From assembly GCF_002086155.1 (NCBI RefSeq), contig NZ_MVHE01000030.1, forward strand, positions 1 through 60,651: 60,651 nucleotides of DNA. Reading direction: 5' to 3'. Made by a program: the position numbers and the translations under genes. The notes beneath the pieces are model-generated. The model was not told where the DNA came from and did no database searches. It saw nothing but the letters and a program-made list of their open reading frames with translations. Position 1 is the first letter of the stretch; each line of letters opens with the position of its first letter. Source of the DNA: Mycobacterium angelicum (GTDB lineage Bacteria; Actinomycetota; Actinomycetes; Mycobacteriales; Mycobacteriaceae). Below are positions 1-8,383 of the stretch, in pieces.

Positions 1-67
1 CGAAGAGATCCCGCCGTATGTTCACTTTCGATGCCGTGAACACACACTCGATCGCCACAACCGCAAG

Positions 68-670
68 TTACCGCCAGGAGTATTCAGCGCGCAGCCGTGC
101 GGCCACCACATCGAAGACCTCGCGATTGACGACCGCCCCCTCGCGGCGGATGCTCTCCTCGGGCACGTCGAGCACCCGGTCCAAGCGCACCCAGCTGGGT
201 CGGCCCTCGTAATCCCAATCGCCAGAACCGATTCCGACCCAGTCGCGATCATTGGCGTGGCGGTCCTTGCTGGACACCATCAGGCCGAGCAGGACGCTAC
301 GGTCCCGGCCGACGACGAGCACCGGACGGTCCTTGCCGCGGGTCGGGTCGTCTTCGTAGACCACCCACGTCCAGACGATCTCCCCGGGATCGGCGCGGCC
401 GTCGAGATCCGGGGCGTAGACGACCCGTCGCGCCCGCTGTGCGGTCGGGAAACTGGTGCTGGTCACCGGGCGGCCCGCGGTGATCTCGGCGGGTGGCGGC
501 GGCACGGCCGACACCATGATGTTGGCGGTGATCTTGACCGCCTGCTGGATGGTCTTCAGCGTGTTCTGTGTGTTCTGTATTTGACGGACTAGCTTGGGCC
601 CCTCGTTGAATACGAGGTTTTCCGCGAAGCGCTGGAACGTCTTCCACTGAGACTTCCGGGGAGGCGCCAT
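68..670 (-). CDS. PemK/MazF-like protein (Rv2405-type conserved protein)
   Basis: A 200-residue protein, divergent from lepA. The N-terminal ~90 residues are basic and partly helical, with a proline run (PPPP) near residue 60. The C-terminal half carries a PemK/MazF-like pattern: GEIVWTWVVYEDDP, then GKDRPVLVVGRD, the usual 'promoter-like barrel, RPVLV' signature of that fold. Family members are ribosome-dependent or free endoribonuclease toxins, but no antitoxin gene lies beside it, so I do not claim toxin activity. The position next to lepA fits the M. tuberculosis Rv2405 orthologue. The ATG at 670 has a weak Shine-Dalgarno sequence. A TATGCT hexamer six bases upstream (677-682 on the plus strand) would allow a leaderless start. 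The first 67 bases of the window hold no gene I can support. Confidence 0.75.
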   Translation of the reverse strand: MAPPRKSQWKTFQRFAENLVFNEGPKLVRQIQNTQNTLKTIQQAVKITANIMVSAVPPPPAEITAGRPVTSTSFPTAQRARRVVYAPDLDGRADPGEIVWTWVVYEDDPTRGKDRPVLVVGRDRSVLLGLMVSSKDRHANDRDWVGIGSGDWDYEGRPSWVRLDRVLDVPEESIRREGAVVNREVFDVVAARLRAEYSWR

Positions 671-768
671 GTTCGCAGCATAACCGCGATCTGCGGAGCG
701 CGATTCGATCGCAAGCGCGGTGCACGGATAGGCTGGACACCCGTAAACCCCCGCTCCAGGAGATTCCC

Positions 769-2610
769 ATCAGCAGTTTTGCCGACAAAACCTTCACCCC
801 GCCGGCGCAGATTCGGAATTTCTGCATCATCGCTCACATCGACCACGGCAAGTCGACGCTGGCCGACCGGATGCTGCAGCTGACCGGGGTGGTCGACGAG
901 CGCTCGATGCGGGCCCAGTACCTGGACCGGATGGACATCGAGCGGGAACGCGGCATCACCATCAAAGCCCAGAATGTGCGGCTGCCGTGGCAAGTGAACA
1001 ACGAAAACTATGTCCTGCACCTCATCGACACGCCCGGCCACGTCGACTTCACCTACGAGGTGTCGCGCGCGCTGGAGGCCTGCGAGGGTGCGGTGCTGCT
1101 GGTCGACGCCGCGCAGGGCATCGAGGCGCAGACGCTGGCCAACCTGTACCTGGCGCTGGACCGCGACCTGCACATCATCCCGGTGCTCAACAAGATCGAC
1201 CTGCCGGCCGCCGACCCGGACCGCTACGCCGGCGAGATCGCCCACATCATCGGCTGTGAGCCCAGCGACGTCCTGCGGGTGTCCGGCAAGACCGGCGAAG
1301 GCGTGGCCGATCTGCTCGACCACGTGGTGCAAGAGGTCCCGCCGCCCCAGGGCGACGCCGACGCACCCACCCGGGCGATGATCTTCGACTCGGTGTACGA
1401 CATCTACCGCGGCGTGGTGACCTATGTCAGGGTGGTCGACGGCGCCATCAAACCGCGCGAGCGCATCGCGATGATGTCCACCGGCGCCACCCACGAACTG
1501 CTCGAAGTCGGCATCGTCTCACCCGAACCGAAGGCCAGCGAGGGCCTGGGTGTGGGCGAGGTGGGCTACCTGATCACCGGCGTCAAGGACGTCCGCCAGT
1601 CCAAGGTAGGCGACACCGTGACGACGGCGCGGCACGGCGCCAAAGAAGCGCTCACGGGATACCGCGAGCCCAAACCGATGGTCTACTCCGGCTTGTATCC
1701 CGTCGACGGCTCGGAGTACCCGAACCTGCGCGACGCCCTGGACAAGTTGCAACTCAACGACGCCGCCCTGACCTACGAGCCGGAAACCTCTGTGGCACTT
1801 GGCTTTGGCTTCCGGTGTGGCTTCCTGGGCCTGCTGCACATGGAGATCACCCGCGAACGCCTGGAGCGCGAATTCGACTTGGACTTGATCTCGACCTCAC
1901 CCAACGTCGTGTACCGGGTTATCAAGGATGACGGCACCGAGAGCATCGTGACCAACCCGTCGGACTGGCCGGAGGGCAAGATCGGCACCGTCTACGAACC
2001 CGTCGTCAAGACGACCATCATCGCGCCCAGCGAGTTCATCGGCACCATCATGGAGCTGTGCCAATCGCGGCGCGGCGAGCTGGGCGGCATGGACTACCTG
2101 TCGCCGGAGCGCGTCGAGCTGCGCTACACAATGCCGTTGGGCGAGATCATCTTTGACTTCTTCGACTCGCTGAAATCGCGCACCCGCGGCTATGCCAGCC
2201 TCGACTATGAAGAGTCCGGCGAGCAGGAGGCCCAGCTGGTCAAGGTCGACATTCTGCTGCAAGGCGAAGCCGTCGACGCCTTCAGTGCGATCATCCACAA
2301 AGACGGCGCTTCGGCATACGGCAACAAGATGACCACCAAGCTCAAGGAGCTGATTCCGCGCCAACAGTTCGAGGTGCCGGTGCAGGCCGCCATCGGATCG
2401 AAAATCATTGCGCGCGAAAACATCCGGGCAATCCGCAAGGACGTGCTGTCGAAATGCTACGGCGGCGACATCACCCGCAAACGCAAACTTCTGGAGAAGC
2501 AGAAGGAAGGCAAGAAGCGGATGAAGACCATCGGGCGGGTTGAGGTGCCGCAGGAAGCGTTCGTCGCGGCATTGTCCACCGAGGCGGCCGGGGACAAGGG
2601 CAAGAAGTAG
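769..2610 (+). CDS. lepA: Elongation factor 4 (LepA), ribosomal back-translocase GTPase; start codon non-canonical
   Basis: LepA/EF4 is a translational GTPase that remodels stalled or mis-translocated ribosomes. The P-loop AHIDHGKST lies at bases 832-858, DTPGH and NKID follow, and the C-terminal domain ends in lysine-rich VEVPQEAF...KGKK. The frame is open from a TGA at 607-609, but it has no ATG, GTG or TTG before the ATG at 871, which is already beyond the P-loop. The protein must therefore start upstream on another codon. AGGAG at 758-762 sits six bases before ATC at 769 (giving SSFADKTF after the start), which is the best ribosome-binding geometry; CTG or ATT are less well placed. From 769 the protein is 613 residues. 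Similarity to the M. tuberculosis N-terminus can be followed even further upstream (PPLQEIPISSF). lppR follows two bases after the stop. Confidence 0.9.
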   Translation: MSSFADKTFTPPAQIRNFCIIAHIDHGKSTLADRMLQLTGVVDERSMRAQYLDRMDIERERGITIKAQNVRLPWQVNNENYVLHLIDTPGHVDFTYEVSRALEACEGAVLLVDAAQGIEAQTLANLYLALDRDLHIIPVLNKIDLPAADPDRYAGEIAHIIGCEPSDVLRVSGKTGEGVADLLDHVVQEVPPPQGDADAPTRAMIFDSVYDIYRGVVTYVRVVDGAIKPRERIAMMSTGATHELLEVGIVSPEPKASEGLGVGEVGYLITGVKDVRQSKVGDTVTTARHGAKEALTGYREPKPMVYSGLYPVDGSEYPNLRDALDKLQLNDAALTYEPETSVALGFGFRCGFLGLLHMEITRERLEREFDLDLISTSPNVVYRVIKDDGTESIVTNPSDWPEGKIGTVYEPVVKTTIIAPSEFIGTIMELCQSRRGELGGMDYLSPERVELRYTMPLGEIIFDFFDSLKSRTRGYASLDYEESGEQEAQLVKVDILLQGEAVDAFSAIIHKDGASAYGNKMTTKLKELIPRQQFEVPVQAAIGSKIIARENIRAIRKDVLSKCYGGDITRKRKLLEKQKEGKKRMKTIGRVEVPQEAFVAALSTEAAGDKGKK

Positions 2611-2612
2611 CA

Positions 2613-3371
2613 ATGGCCCGAAAAGCCCCATGGTATGCGGTTTTTCCGCTGTTGATGCTCCTGCTGGCCACCGGCTGCGGCGGCATCGAGGGTAGCGCGC
2701 GCCCCGCGCCGGGGCTCAAGCCGCGCCCGCTGATGGGCGAGACCATCAAGCAGGTGCTGCTCGATGACGCCGCTTTGGGCAAGATCCTCAACCAGCGATT
2801 CAAAGCCGATGCTCACCTGCCGCCGCGGTTCGGCGGACCGGAGAAGTTGCAGACCGGTTTCGGGGTTATCACCCCGGCCGAGTGTGCCGGCGTTACGACA
2901 ATGACGGTGCGCAGTGCGTACAGCTCCTACGACGTCAAGAACGTCGCACGCGAATCATGGTGGAACGACGGAGATCCCGCGAAGGTGATCAGTGTGGCAG
3001 AGGCCGTGGTCGCCTTGCCGACGGCCACCGATGCCGACGCACTGTTCGCCAAGTTCTCCGATCAGTGGGACGGCTGCAATGGCAAGACCGTGACCGTCGA
3101 GGGCGGTGGCCTCAATTTCGCCGACGAGATCAGCGACGTCCGGGTGGCCAATTCTGTTCTCGCAGCGACAGTTTCGGTCCAGCTGTCGGGCTCGTCCACC
3201 GGCAAGCGACCAGAAGCGCGAGCCGTCGGCGTCCGGGGAAATTGCCTCGTCGAAGTCGAGATCACCTTCTTCAGCACCCAAAGCCCGTCGGATCAGGGGT
3301 CGGGCGATCCGCACACCAGCGCGATCGATATCGCCCACATCATGATGGACAAGATCAGCGCCCTGAGCTGA
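2613..3371 (+). CDS. lppR: LppR-like lipoprotein with PknH-type extracellular sensor domain
   Basis: A 252-residue secreted lipoprotein. It has a basic N-terminus, a hydrophobic segment (residues 8-19) and a lipobox ending LLATGC with the lipidated Cys at 22. The mature part resembles the PknH extracellular (PknH_C-like) domain used by several mycobacterial Lpp proteins: Cys in ITPAECAGV, a WDGCNGKTV segment, and a third Cys in RGNCLVEVE, compatible with disulfides. Ligand unknown. It begins two bases after the lepA stop, so it is probably co-transcribed with lepA, as in M. tuberculosis Rv2404c-Rv2403c. It converges on the trehalase gene with a 5-base gap. Confidence 0.82.
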   Translation: MARKAPWYAVFPLLMLLLATGCGGIEGSARPAPGLKPRPLMGETIKQVLLDDAALGKILNQRFKADAHLPPRFGGPEKLQTGFGVITPAECAGVTTMTVRSAYSSYDVKNVARESWWNDGDPAKVISVAEAVVALPTATDADALFAKFSDQWDGCNGKTVTVEGGGLNFADEISDVRVANSVLAATVSVQLSGSSTGKRPEARAVGVRGNCLVEVEITFFSTQSPSDQGSGDPHTSAIDIAHIMMDKISALS

Positions 3372-3376
3372 CCGGC

Positions 3377-5413
3377 TTACACTGGCGCGTTGGCGGGCTG
3401 GAACGACCCCGAGCCGTCGGCTTCCTCCTCGGCCCGGATCACGTGCACCAGCGCGTTGATCAGCGCCAGATGGGTGAACGCCTGCGGGAAGTTGCCGAGT
3501 TGGCGGCCGGTCCGCGGCTCGATCTCCTCGGCGTACAGGTGCAGCGGACTGGCGAAGGACAGCAACCGCTCGCACAGCCGCTTGGCGCGTTTCACCTCGC
3601 CGATCTCGACCAGCGCCGAGACCAGCCAGAACGAGCAGATGGTGAACGTGCCTTCCTCGCCGGTCAGCCCGTCGTCGGTCTCGTGCACCCGATACCGCAG
3701 CACCAGGCCTTCCTCGGTGAGCTCGTCGGCGATGGCCAGCACGGTGTTGCGCACCCGCGGATCGTCCGGCGGCAGGAACCGGGTCAGCACCACCAGCAGC
3801 AGCGACGCATCGAGCGCGTCATCGCCGTAGCGCTGGGTGAACACCCCGCGGGAGTCGACGCCGTGCTCGAGGATGTCGGCCTTGATCTCCTCGGCGATGG
3901 CCCGCCACTGTTGGGCGTAGCTTTTCTCGCCTTGCCGCTCGGCCAGTTTGGCGCCGCGGTCCAGGGCCACCCAGCACATCACCTTCGACGAAGTGAAATG
4001 CTGTGGCTCGCCGCGCACCTCCCAGATGCCGCGGTCGGGCCCTCGCCAATGCTTGACCGCCTCTTCCACCTGTTTCTTCAGCACCGGCCACAGGTTCTCC
4101 GGAATCTGCTCGCGCGACTTCGCGTGCAGGTAGAACGAGTCCAGCACCGAGCCCCAAATGTCATGCTGCACTTGGTCGTAGGCGCCGTTGCCGATCCGTA
4201 CCGGCCGCGCGTGGTCGTAGCCGGACAGGTGGTGGAGTTCCTCTTCGACCAGGCTGCGCTCGCCACCCACCCCGTACATCACCTGCAGCGGATGGCGTTC
4301 ATTGTTGTTCGCACCCGACACGTCGGCGATGAACGCGAAGAAGTCGTCGGCCTCGCGGTCCAGCCCCAGGGTGTACAGCCCCCACAACGCGAAGGTGGAG
4401 TCGCGAATCCAGGAGTAGCGGTAGTCCCAGTTACGTTCTCCCTGTGGGGTTTCCGGAAGTGAGGTGGTGCTGGCGGCCAGCAACGCGCCGGTGGGGGAGT
4501 ACGTCAGCCCCTTCAGCGTCAGCGCGCTGCGCTGCAGATACGCCCGCCAGGGGTGGTCGGGGAAATTGCCGATGTTGATCCACTGCCGCCAGCATTCGGT
4601 GGTTTGCCACATCTTGTCCGCGGCTTCTTCGTAGGTCTGCGGTGCCGGATGCTTCGTCCAGCTCAGCGCGACGAACACGTCGTCGCCCTCTTTCATCCGG
4701 GTGCGGGCGCGGGCTTCGCGTCCCTCTAAGCCGATGTTGAGGTTGGTGGTCAGCCGCAGCGTGGGGTGTGCGTCGGGCTGCTTGCCGGCCCGCGCGATGG
4801 CCTCGCCGTACGCATTGGCCGAGTATTCCCACGTCGCGCCGACGCGGTGATAGTCGAACGCCGGCTCGCAACTCATCATCAGCTCGACGGTGCCGCTCAC
4901 ACAGCGCACCGTGCGCAGCAGGATGTGCTCGGCGTCCCAGTCCATCGGGGTGCGACGGTGTGTCCGCGATCGGCGCTCGATGTCGTGCCATGGCCCCATC
5001 ACCAGCGCGTCGCGCACGATGAGCCAGCCGGTGGGCGTCTGCCAGGTGGTCTCCATGATCAGGCTGCCCGGGAGGTAGCGCCGCGCCGAGGGCACCGAGA
5101 CTCCGTAGGGACCCAGCCGGAAATGCCCGGCGCTGCGGTCCAGAATCGCGCCGAACACACTCGGCGAGTCGGGCCTGGGGACGCAAAGCCACTCCACCGA
5201 ACCGGCCGGGGAGATCAGGCACGTGGTCTCCCAGTCGGACAGGAACGCGTAATCGGCAATGGGCGGAAAGGGATTGCGCAGCGGCGACGTGGGGGTGAAG
5301 ATCGCCGGTGCGCTCAGATCGAAGGGCGCGGCACGGCTTGCCTCGAACGCGTTAATCGCCGTGGTCTCGGGTTCTTTCGGGGGATCTTCTGCGTGTTGGG
5401 CGTCCAGGACCAT
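3377..5413 (-). CDS. GH15-family trehalase
   Basis: A 678-residue glycoside hydrolase of the glucoamylase-like GH15 family, orthologous in position to Rv2402. The N-terminal beta-sandwich begins near residue 50 (PIADYAFLSDWETTCLISPAGSVEWLC), followed by the (alpha/alpha)6 barrel with RDSTFALWGLYTLG, the GERNWDYRYSWIRD block and a late EEGTFTICSFWLV segment, which contains the second acidic catalytic region. Mycobacterial members hydrolyse trehalose and need phosphate and magnesium (established for the M. smegmatis enzyme); that property is not visible here. It has no signal peptide and would be cytoplasmic, recycling trehalose released from mycolyl transfer. The start at 5413 has poor Shine-Dalgarno support and the true start could be a few codons away. 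Confidence 0.86.
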   Translation of the reverse strand: MVLDAQHAEDPPKEPETTAINAFEASRAAPFDLSAPAIFTPTSPLRNPFPPIADYAFLSDWETTCLISPAGSVEWLCVPRPDSPSVFGAILDRSAGHFRLGPYGVSVPSARRYLPGSLIMETTWQTPTGWLIVRDALVMGPWHDIERRSRTHRRTPMDWDAEHILLRTVRCVSGTVELMMSCEPAFDYHRVGATWEYSANAYGEAIARAGKQPDAHPTLRLTTNLNIGLEGREARARTRMKEGDDVFVALSWTKHPAPQTYEEAADKMWQTTECWRQWINIGNFPDHPWRAYLQRSALTLKGLTYSPTGALLAASTTSLPETPQGERNWDYRYSWIRDSTFALWGLYTLGLDREADDFFAFIADVSGANNNERHPLQVMYGVGGERSLVEEELHHLSGYDHARPVRIGNGAYDQVQHDIWGSVLDSFYLHAKSREQIPENLWPVLKKQVEEAVKHWRGPDRGIWEVRGEPQHFTSSKVMCWVALDRGAKLAERQGEKSYAQQWRAIAEEIKADILEHGVDSRGVFTQRYGDDALDASLLLVVLTRFLPPDDPRVRNTVLAIADELTEEGLVLRYRVHETDDGLTGEEGTFTICSFWLVSALVEIGEVKRAKRLCERLLSFASPLHLYAEEIEPRTGRQLGNFPQAFTHLALINALVHVIRAEEEADGSGSFQPANAPV

Positions 5414-5466
5414 GCCGCCATCATCATGGTTCGACGTGCCCGGCGTCTACCTCCGTTAACCGAGTG

Positions 5467-6717
5467 TTACCCGGCGCGCCTGGCGTACCCCGGCGCGTGT
5501 TCGGGCAGCGGGCCGATGGCCACCAGGTAGCCGATCATTCGGCGCAGCGCCGGTGTTCGGCTGACCAGTTTGATGGCGGGGACCGGCATATCCTCGGTGC
5601 CGGTATCGGCACCGGCCACCGCCACGGCAACCACCCTGGCGTGAATCATCCGTTGTACCGCCTGCAGCAGCGCCGTGGGCGCCCAGCGGCGCGCCTGCAC
5701 CCGCGCCAGCCGCCGCTTGGAGACCGCGCCACGGCGCAGCGGTTCGGCGAGCAGACGCGCGGCGGCTACCGCATCGGCCACCGCGAGGTTGATGCCGACA
5801 CCGCCCACCGGCGACATCGCATGGGCCGCGTCGCCGATGCACAGCGCGCCATCGGTATACCAGCGACGCAGCCGATTCAGTTGCACGTCAAGCAATTTCA
5901 CGTCGTCGAAGGAACTCAGCGCGTCAACCCGGTCGGCGAGCCAGGGCACCATGTTCACCAGCGCGCGGTGCAGCGCCGCGATCCCCTCGGACCGCAATCG
6001 CGTGTCGGTTCCCTTGGGAATGATGTAGGCGATCTGGTAGTAATCACCGCGGTCGATCATGATCGCTCCGTGCCCGGCCCGGAAAGTGCCGGCCAGGCCG
6101 CTCGGATCACCGGAATAGCGGGGCAGCCGGAACCACCACACGTCCATCGGCGCGCCGAAGGCCTGTGGTACCAGCCCCAGCGCCGAGCGCACCGTCGACC
6201 CGCGGCCGTCACAGGCCACGGTCAGCAACGCCCGCATCTGTTTGTCATCGCCGTCCGCGTCGCGGTACGTAACGGCGACAACGCGGTCGCGGTCGGGCCC
6301 CGAACCGCGCAGCACTCCCGTCGCCTCCGTGCTGCGCAGCAGCCGGAAGGTGGGCTCCGCCTCGGCGCTGGCAGCCAGCAACTCCAGGAAGTCCCACTGC
6401 GGCACCAGCGCGATGTGTTGATGTGCGCCCGGCAGGCGACTCAGGTCGAGGTTTACCGGCTGGCCTTGCAGCTCCATCCGGATGGTGTCGATGAGACGGT
6501 GCGGCAGCTGGGCGAACCGCGTGCCCAGGCCGAGTTCGTCCAGCAGACGCAGCGTGCTCGCGTGCACGGTGTCGCCGCGGAAGTCCCGCAGAAAGTCGGC
6601 GTGCTTTTCCATCACCGTGACTTCAACGCCCGCGCGGGCTAACAGCAGCCCCAGCATCATGCCCGCCGGTCCGCCCCCGACGATGAGACACGTGGTTTCG
6701 TCGCTTGCGCCAGGCAC
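5467..6717 (-). CDS. FAD-dependent aromatic-type monooxygenase (PHBH fold)
   Basis: A 416-residue group A flavoprotein monooxygenase. The Rossmann GGGPAG at residues 14-19 and an acidic residue at the end of beta-2 (VTVMEKHAD) bind FAD. CDGRGSTVRSALGL is the DG motif, and IGDAAHAMSPVGGVGINLA is the second FAD contact. Such enzymes hydroxylate aromatic or polyketide substrates with NAD(P)H and oxygen. The substrate is not predictable from sequence. It is transcribed in the same direction as the trehalase gene, with a 53-base gap, and divergently from a small membrane-protein gene. An aminoglycoside- or polyketide-modifying role is possible but unsupported. Confidence 0.82.
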   Translation of the reverse strand: MPGASDETTCLIVGGGPAGMMLGLLLARAGVEVTVMEKHADFLRDFRGDTVHASTLRLLDELGLGTRFAQLPHRLIDTIRMELQGQPVNLDLSRLPGAHQHIALVPQWDFLELLAASAEAEPTFRLLRSTEATGVLRGSGPDRDRVVAVTYRDADGDDKQMRALLTVACDGRGSTVRSALGLVPQAFGAPMDVWWFRLPRYSGDPSGLAGTFRAGHGAIMIDRGDYYQIAYIIPKGTDTRLRSEGIAALHRALVNMVPWLADRVDALSSFDDVKLLDVQLNRLRRWYTDGALCIGDAAHAMSPVGGVGINLAVADAVAAARLLAEPLRRGAVSKRRLARVQARRWAPTALLQAVQRMIHARVVAVAVAGADTGTEDMPVPAIKLVSRTPALRRMIGYLVAIGPLPEHAPGYARRAG

Positions 6718-6781
6718 CAGCCGATCTTGGCATATTGGTCTGCCGGTGCCGCGGCTGATCGAGGCGAATAGGGTGAGGCCG

Positions 6782-6976
6782 GTGAACGGGTTCCTGAATT
6801 GGTGGGACAGCGTCGAGCTGTGGCTTTCCGGCCTGCCCTTCGTGCTGCAGGCGCTGGCGGTGATGCCGGTGGTGCTGGCCCTGGCCTACTTCACGGCGGC
6901 GCTGCTGGACGCACTGCTGGGAAAGGGAATCCGGCTGATGCGCCGTGCCCGCCACTCCGATGAGGCATCGGGGTGA
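6782..6976 (+). CDS. Small membrane protein, Rv2401A-like
   Basis: A 64-residue ORF starting GTG at 6782 (MNGFLNWWDSVELWL). A long hydrophobic segment, LPFVLQALAVMPVVLALAYFTAALL, is followed by a basic cytoplasmic tail (RLMRRARHSDEASG), predicting one membrane span with N-out/C-in topology. The position, between the FAD monooxygenase and subI, matches the small membrane gene annotated as Rv2401A in M. tuberculosis. No enzymatic motif is visible. A second micro-ORF begins seven bases downstream of its stop. Confidence 0.6.
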   Translation: MNGFLNWWDSVELWLSGLPFVLQALAVMPVVLALAYFTAALLDALLGKGIRLMRRARHSDEASG

Positions 6977-6982
6977 TCCCCA

Positions 6983-7069
6983 ATGACCAAGATGCCTAAA
7001 TCACGCGTCACGCTGGTTCTCGTTGCGCTCGTTGTGCTGGTCATCGTCACCTGGGTTGCGACGCACTGA
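6983..7069 (+). CDS. 28-residue hydrophobic peptide
   Basis: ATG at 6983, stop at 7067. The peptide has a basic start (MTKMPKSR) followed by a continuous hydrophobic helix (VTLVLVALVVLVIVTWVATH), enough for a single membrane span. It lies seven bases after the preceding small membrane gene, so it could be translated by coupling. The composition is too hydrophobic to be accidental in such GC-rich DNA, but without a comparison across species this stays tentative. No function can be assigned. Confidence 0.4.
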   Translation: MTKMPKSRVTLVLVALVVLVIVTWVATH

Positions 7070-7104
7070 GACGCCGCTCGAGGTGACAGCACGGCCAACT
7101 CTGT

Positions 7105-7110
7105 TAGGCT
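7105..7110 (+). promoter_or_regulatory. -10 element for a leaderless transcript of the sulfate-transport operon
   Basis: TAGGCT matches the mycobacterial TANNNT -10 pattern and ends exactly seven bases before the ATG at 7118, which places the likely transcription start on the A of the small upstream ORF. No -35 match is obvious. Confidence 0.5.
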
Positions 7111-7117
7111 TCGCGCC

Positions 7118-7222
7118 ATGCACTCAGCAGCCCATGCAATGCAGCGCGATGCTGTCGCGCTCGGCTGCGCTATCGAGGTCGCGGTGTTGTGCGCCGTGGC
7201 CGACGTGCACTGTTGTCGCTGA
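7118..7222 (+). CDS. Leaderless 34-codon upstream ORF with Cys-Cys near its end (putative cysteine attenuator of subI-cysTWA)
   Basis: ATG at 7118, TGA at 7220-7222. The encoded 34-residue peptide ends ...VLCAVADVHCCR, so two adjacent Cys codons (TGT TGT) lie just before the stop. There is no Shine-Dalgarno sequence, and a TAGGCT -10 sits at leaderless distance. In mycobacteria, leaderless short ORFs with clustered Cys codons upstream of sulfur genes are known to act as cysteine-responsive attenuators: ribosome stalling at low Cys-tRNA exposes the downstream genes. The 126 bases between this stop and subI would hold the regulatory RNA structure. What is seen is the ORF, the Cys codons and the context; the attenuator role is inference from family knowledge. 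Confidence 0.65.
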   Translation: MHSAAHAMQRDAVALGCAIEVAVLCAVADVHCCR

Positions 7223-7348
7223 CTCCAAACCCGTGCGCGGTCTGGTGTGGAGTTGGGGCAATTCCCCAGTTGTCATCGACGCCCTCCGACGCCTCTCCGG
7301 AGCCACGGGACTAGCCAAAACCACAGGTCCCGCACTGGAAGGTAGCCA

Positions 7349-8383
7349 ATGTCACCCCCCAGGAGCACACCGCGCTGGCGGCATATCCTGGCGCTCCCCC
7401 TAATCGCCGGGGTCATCGCGGCGTGCAGCGGCGGCCCCAGCGACGTCGTCGGCAGCGGTGGTTCCGGCAACGCGCACACCAGCATCACCCTGGTTGCCTA
7501 CTCGGCTCCGGAGCCAGGCTGGAGCAAGGTGATTCCGGCGTTCAGCGCGTCCGAAGAGGGCAAGGGTGTGCAGGTCATCACCTCCTACGGCGCCTCCGGT
7601 GACCAATCCCGCGGCGTTGCCGACGGCAAGCCGGCCGATCTGGTGAACTTCTCGGTCGAACCCGACGTCACTCGGTTGGTCAAGTCCGGCAAGGTCGCCA
7701 AGGACTGGGACACCGACGCCACCAAGGGGATCCCGTTCGGATCGGTGGTGACCCTGGTGGTGCGCAAGGGCAACCCGAAGAACATCAAGGACTGGGACGA
7801 CCTGCTGCGGCCGGGCGTGGAGGTGATCACGCCCAGCCCGCTGAGCTCGGGCTCGGCGAAATGGAATCTGCTGGCCCCGTATGCCGTCGAGAGCGAAGGC
7901 GGCAGGAATGGCCAGGCGGGTATCGACTTCGTCAGCCGATTGGTGCGCGAACACGTCAAGATGCGCCCGGCATCAGGACGTGAAGCCACCGATGTCTTCG
8001 TCCAGGGCAGCGGCGACGTGCTGATCAGCTACGAGAACGAGGCGATCGCCACCGAGCGGGCCGGCAAGCCGGTCGAACACATCACGCCGCCACAGACGTT
8101 CAAGATCGAAAATCCGCTGGCGGTGATCAACACCAGCGGCCACCTCAACGTCGCGATCGCATTCAAGAACTTCCAGTACACCGCCCAGGCCCAGTCGTTG
8201 TGGGCCCAAGCCGGCTTCCGGCCGGTAGATCCCGCGATCGCCGCCCAGTTCCGCGATCAGTTCCCGGTGCCGCTCAAACTGTGGACCATCACCGACCTGG
8301 GGGGTTGGAGCAAGGTCGATCCGCAGCTGTTCGACAAGAGCACCGGCAGCATCACCAAGATCTATACGCAGGCCACCGGATGA
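7349..8383 (+). CDS. subI: Sulfate-binding lipoprotein SubI
   Basis: A 344-residue periplasmic sulfate-binding protein of the SubI/Sbp family. The signal peptide is basic (RSTPRWRH) with a hydrophobic core, and the lipobox VIAAC gives Cys26 as the lipid anchor. Mature motifs include SYGASGDQSRGVADGKPADLVNFS, the conserved sulfate-ligand segment, and NPKNIKDWDDLLRPGVEVITPSP. It is the first gene of subI-cysT-cysW-cysA. Its stop overlaps the cysT start (ATGA), so the operon is translationally coupled. The leader upstream carries the Cys-rich short ORF, suggesting induction when cysteine is low. Confidence 0.95.
   Translation: MSPPRSTPRWRHILALPLIAGVIAACSGGPSDVVGSGGSGNAHTSITLVAYSAPEPGWSKVIPAFSASEEGKGVQVITSYGASGDQSRGVADGKPADLVNFSVEPDVTRLVKSGKVAKDWDTDATKGIPFGSVVTLVVRKGNPKNIKDWDDLLRPGVEVITPSPLSSGSAKWNLLAPYAVESEGGRNGQAGIDFVSRLVREHVKMRPASGREATDVFVQGSGDVLISYENEAIATERAGKPVEHITPPQTFKIENPLAVINTSGHLNVAIAFKNFQYTAQAQSLWAQAGFRPVDPAIAAQFRDQFPVPLKLWTITDLGGWSKVDPQLFDKSTGSITKIYTQATG

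Noticed and set aside
2882..4462. 526-codon frame crossing lppR and antisense to the trehalase gene
   Set aside because: It runs across two well-supported genes and shows no recognisable domain, only low-complexity Arg/Gln-rich sequence.
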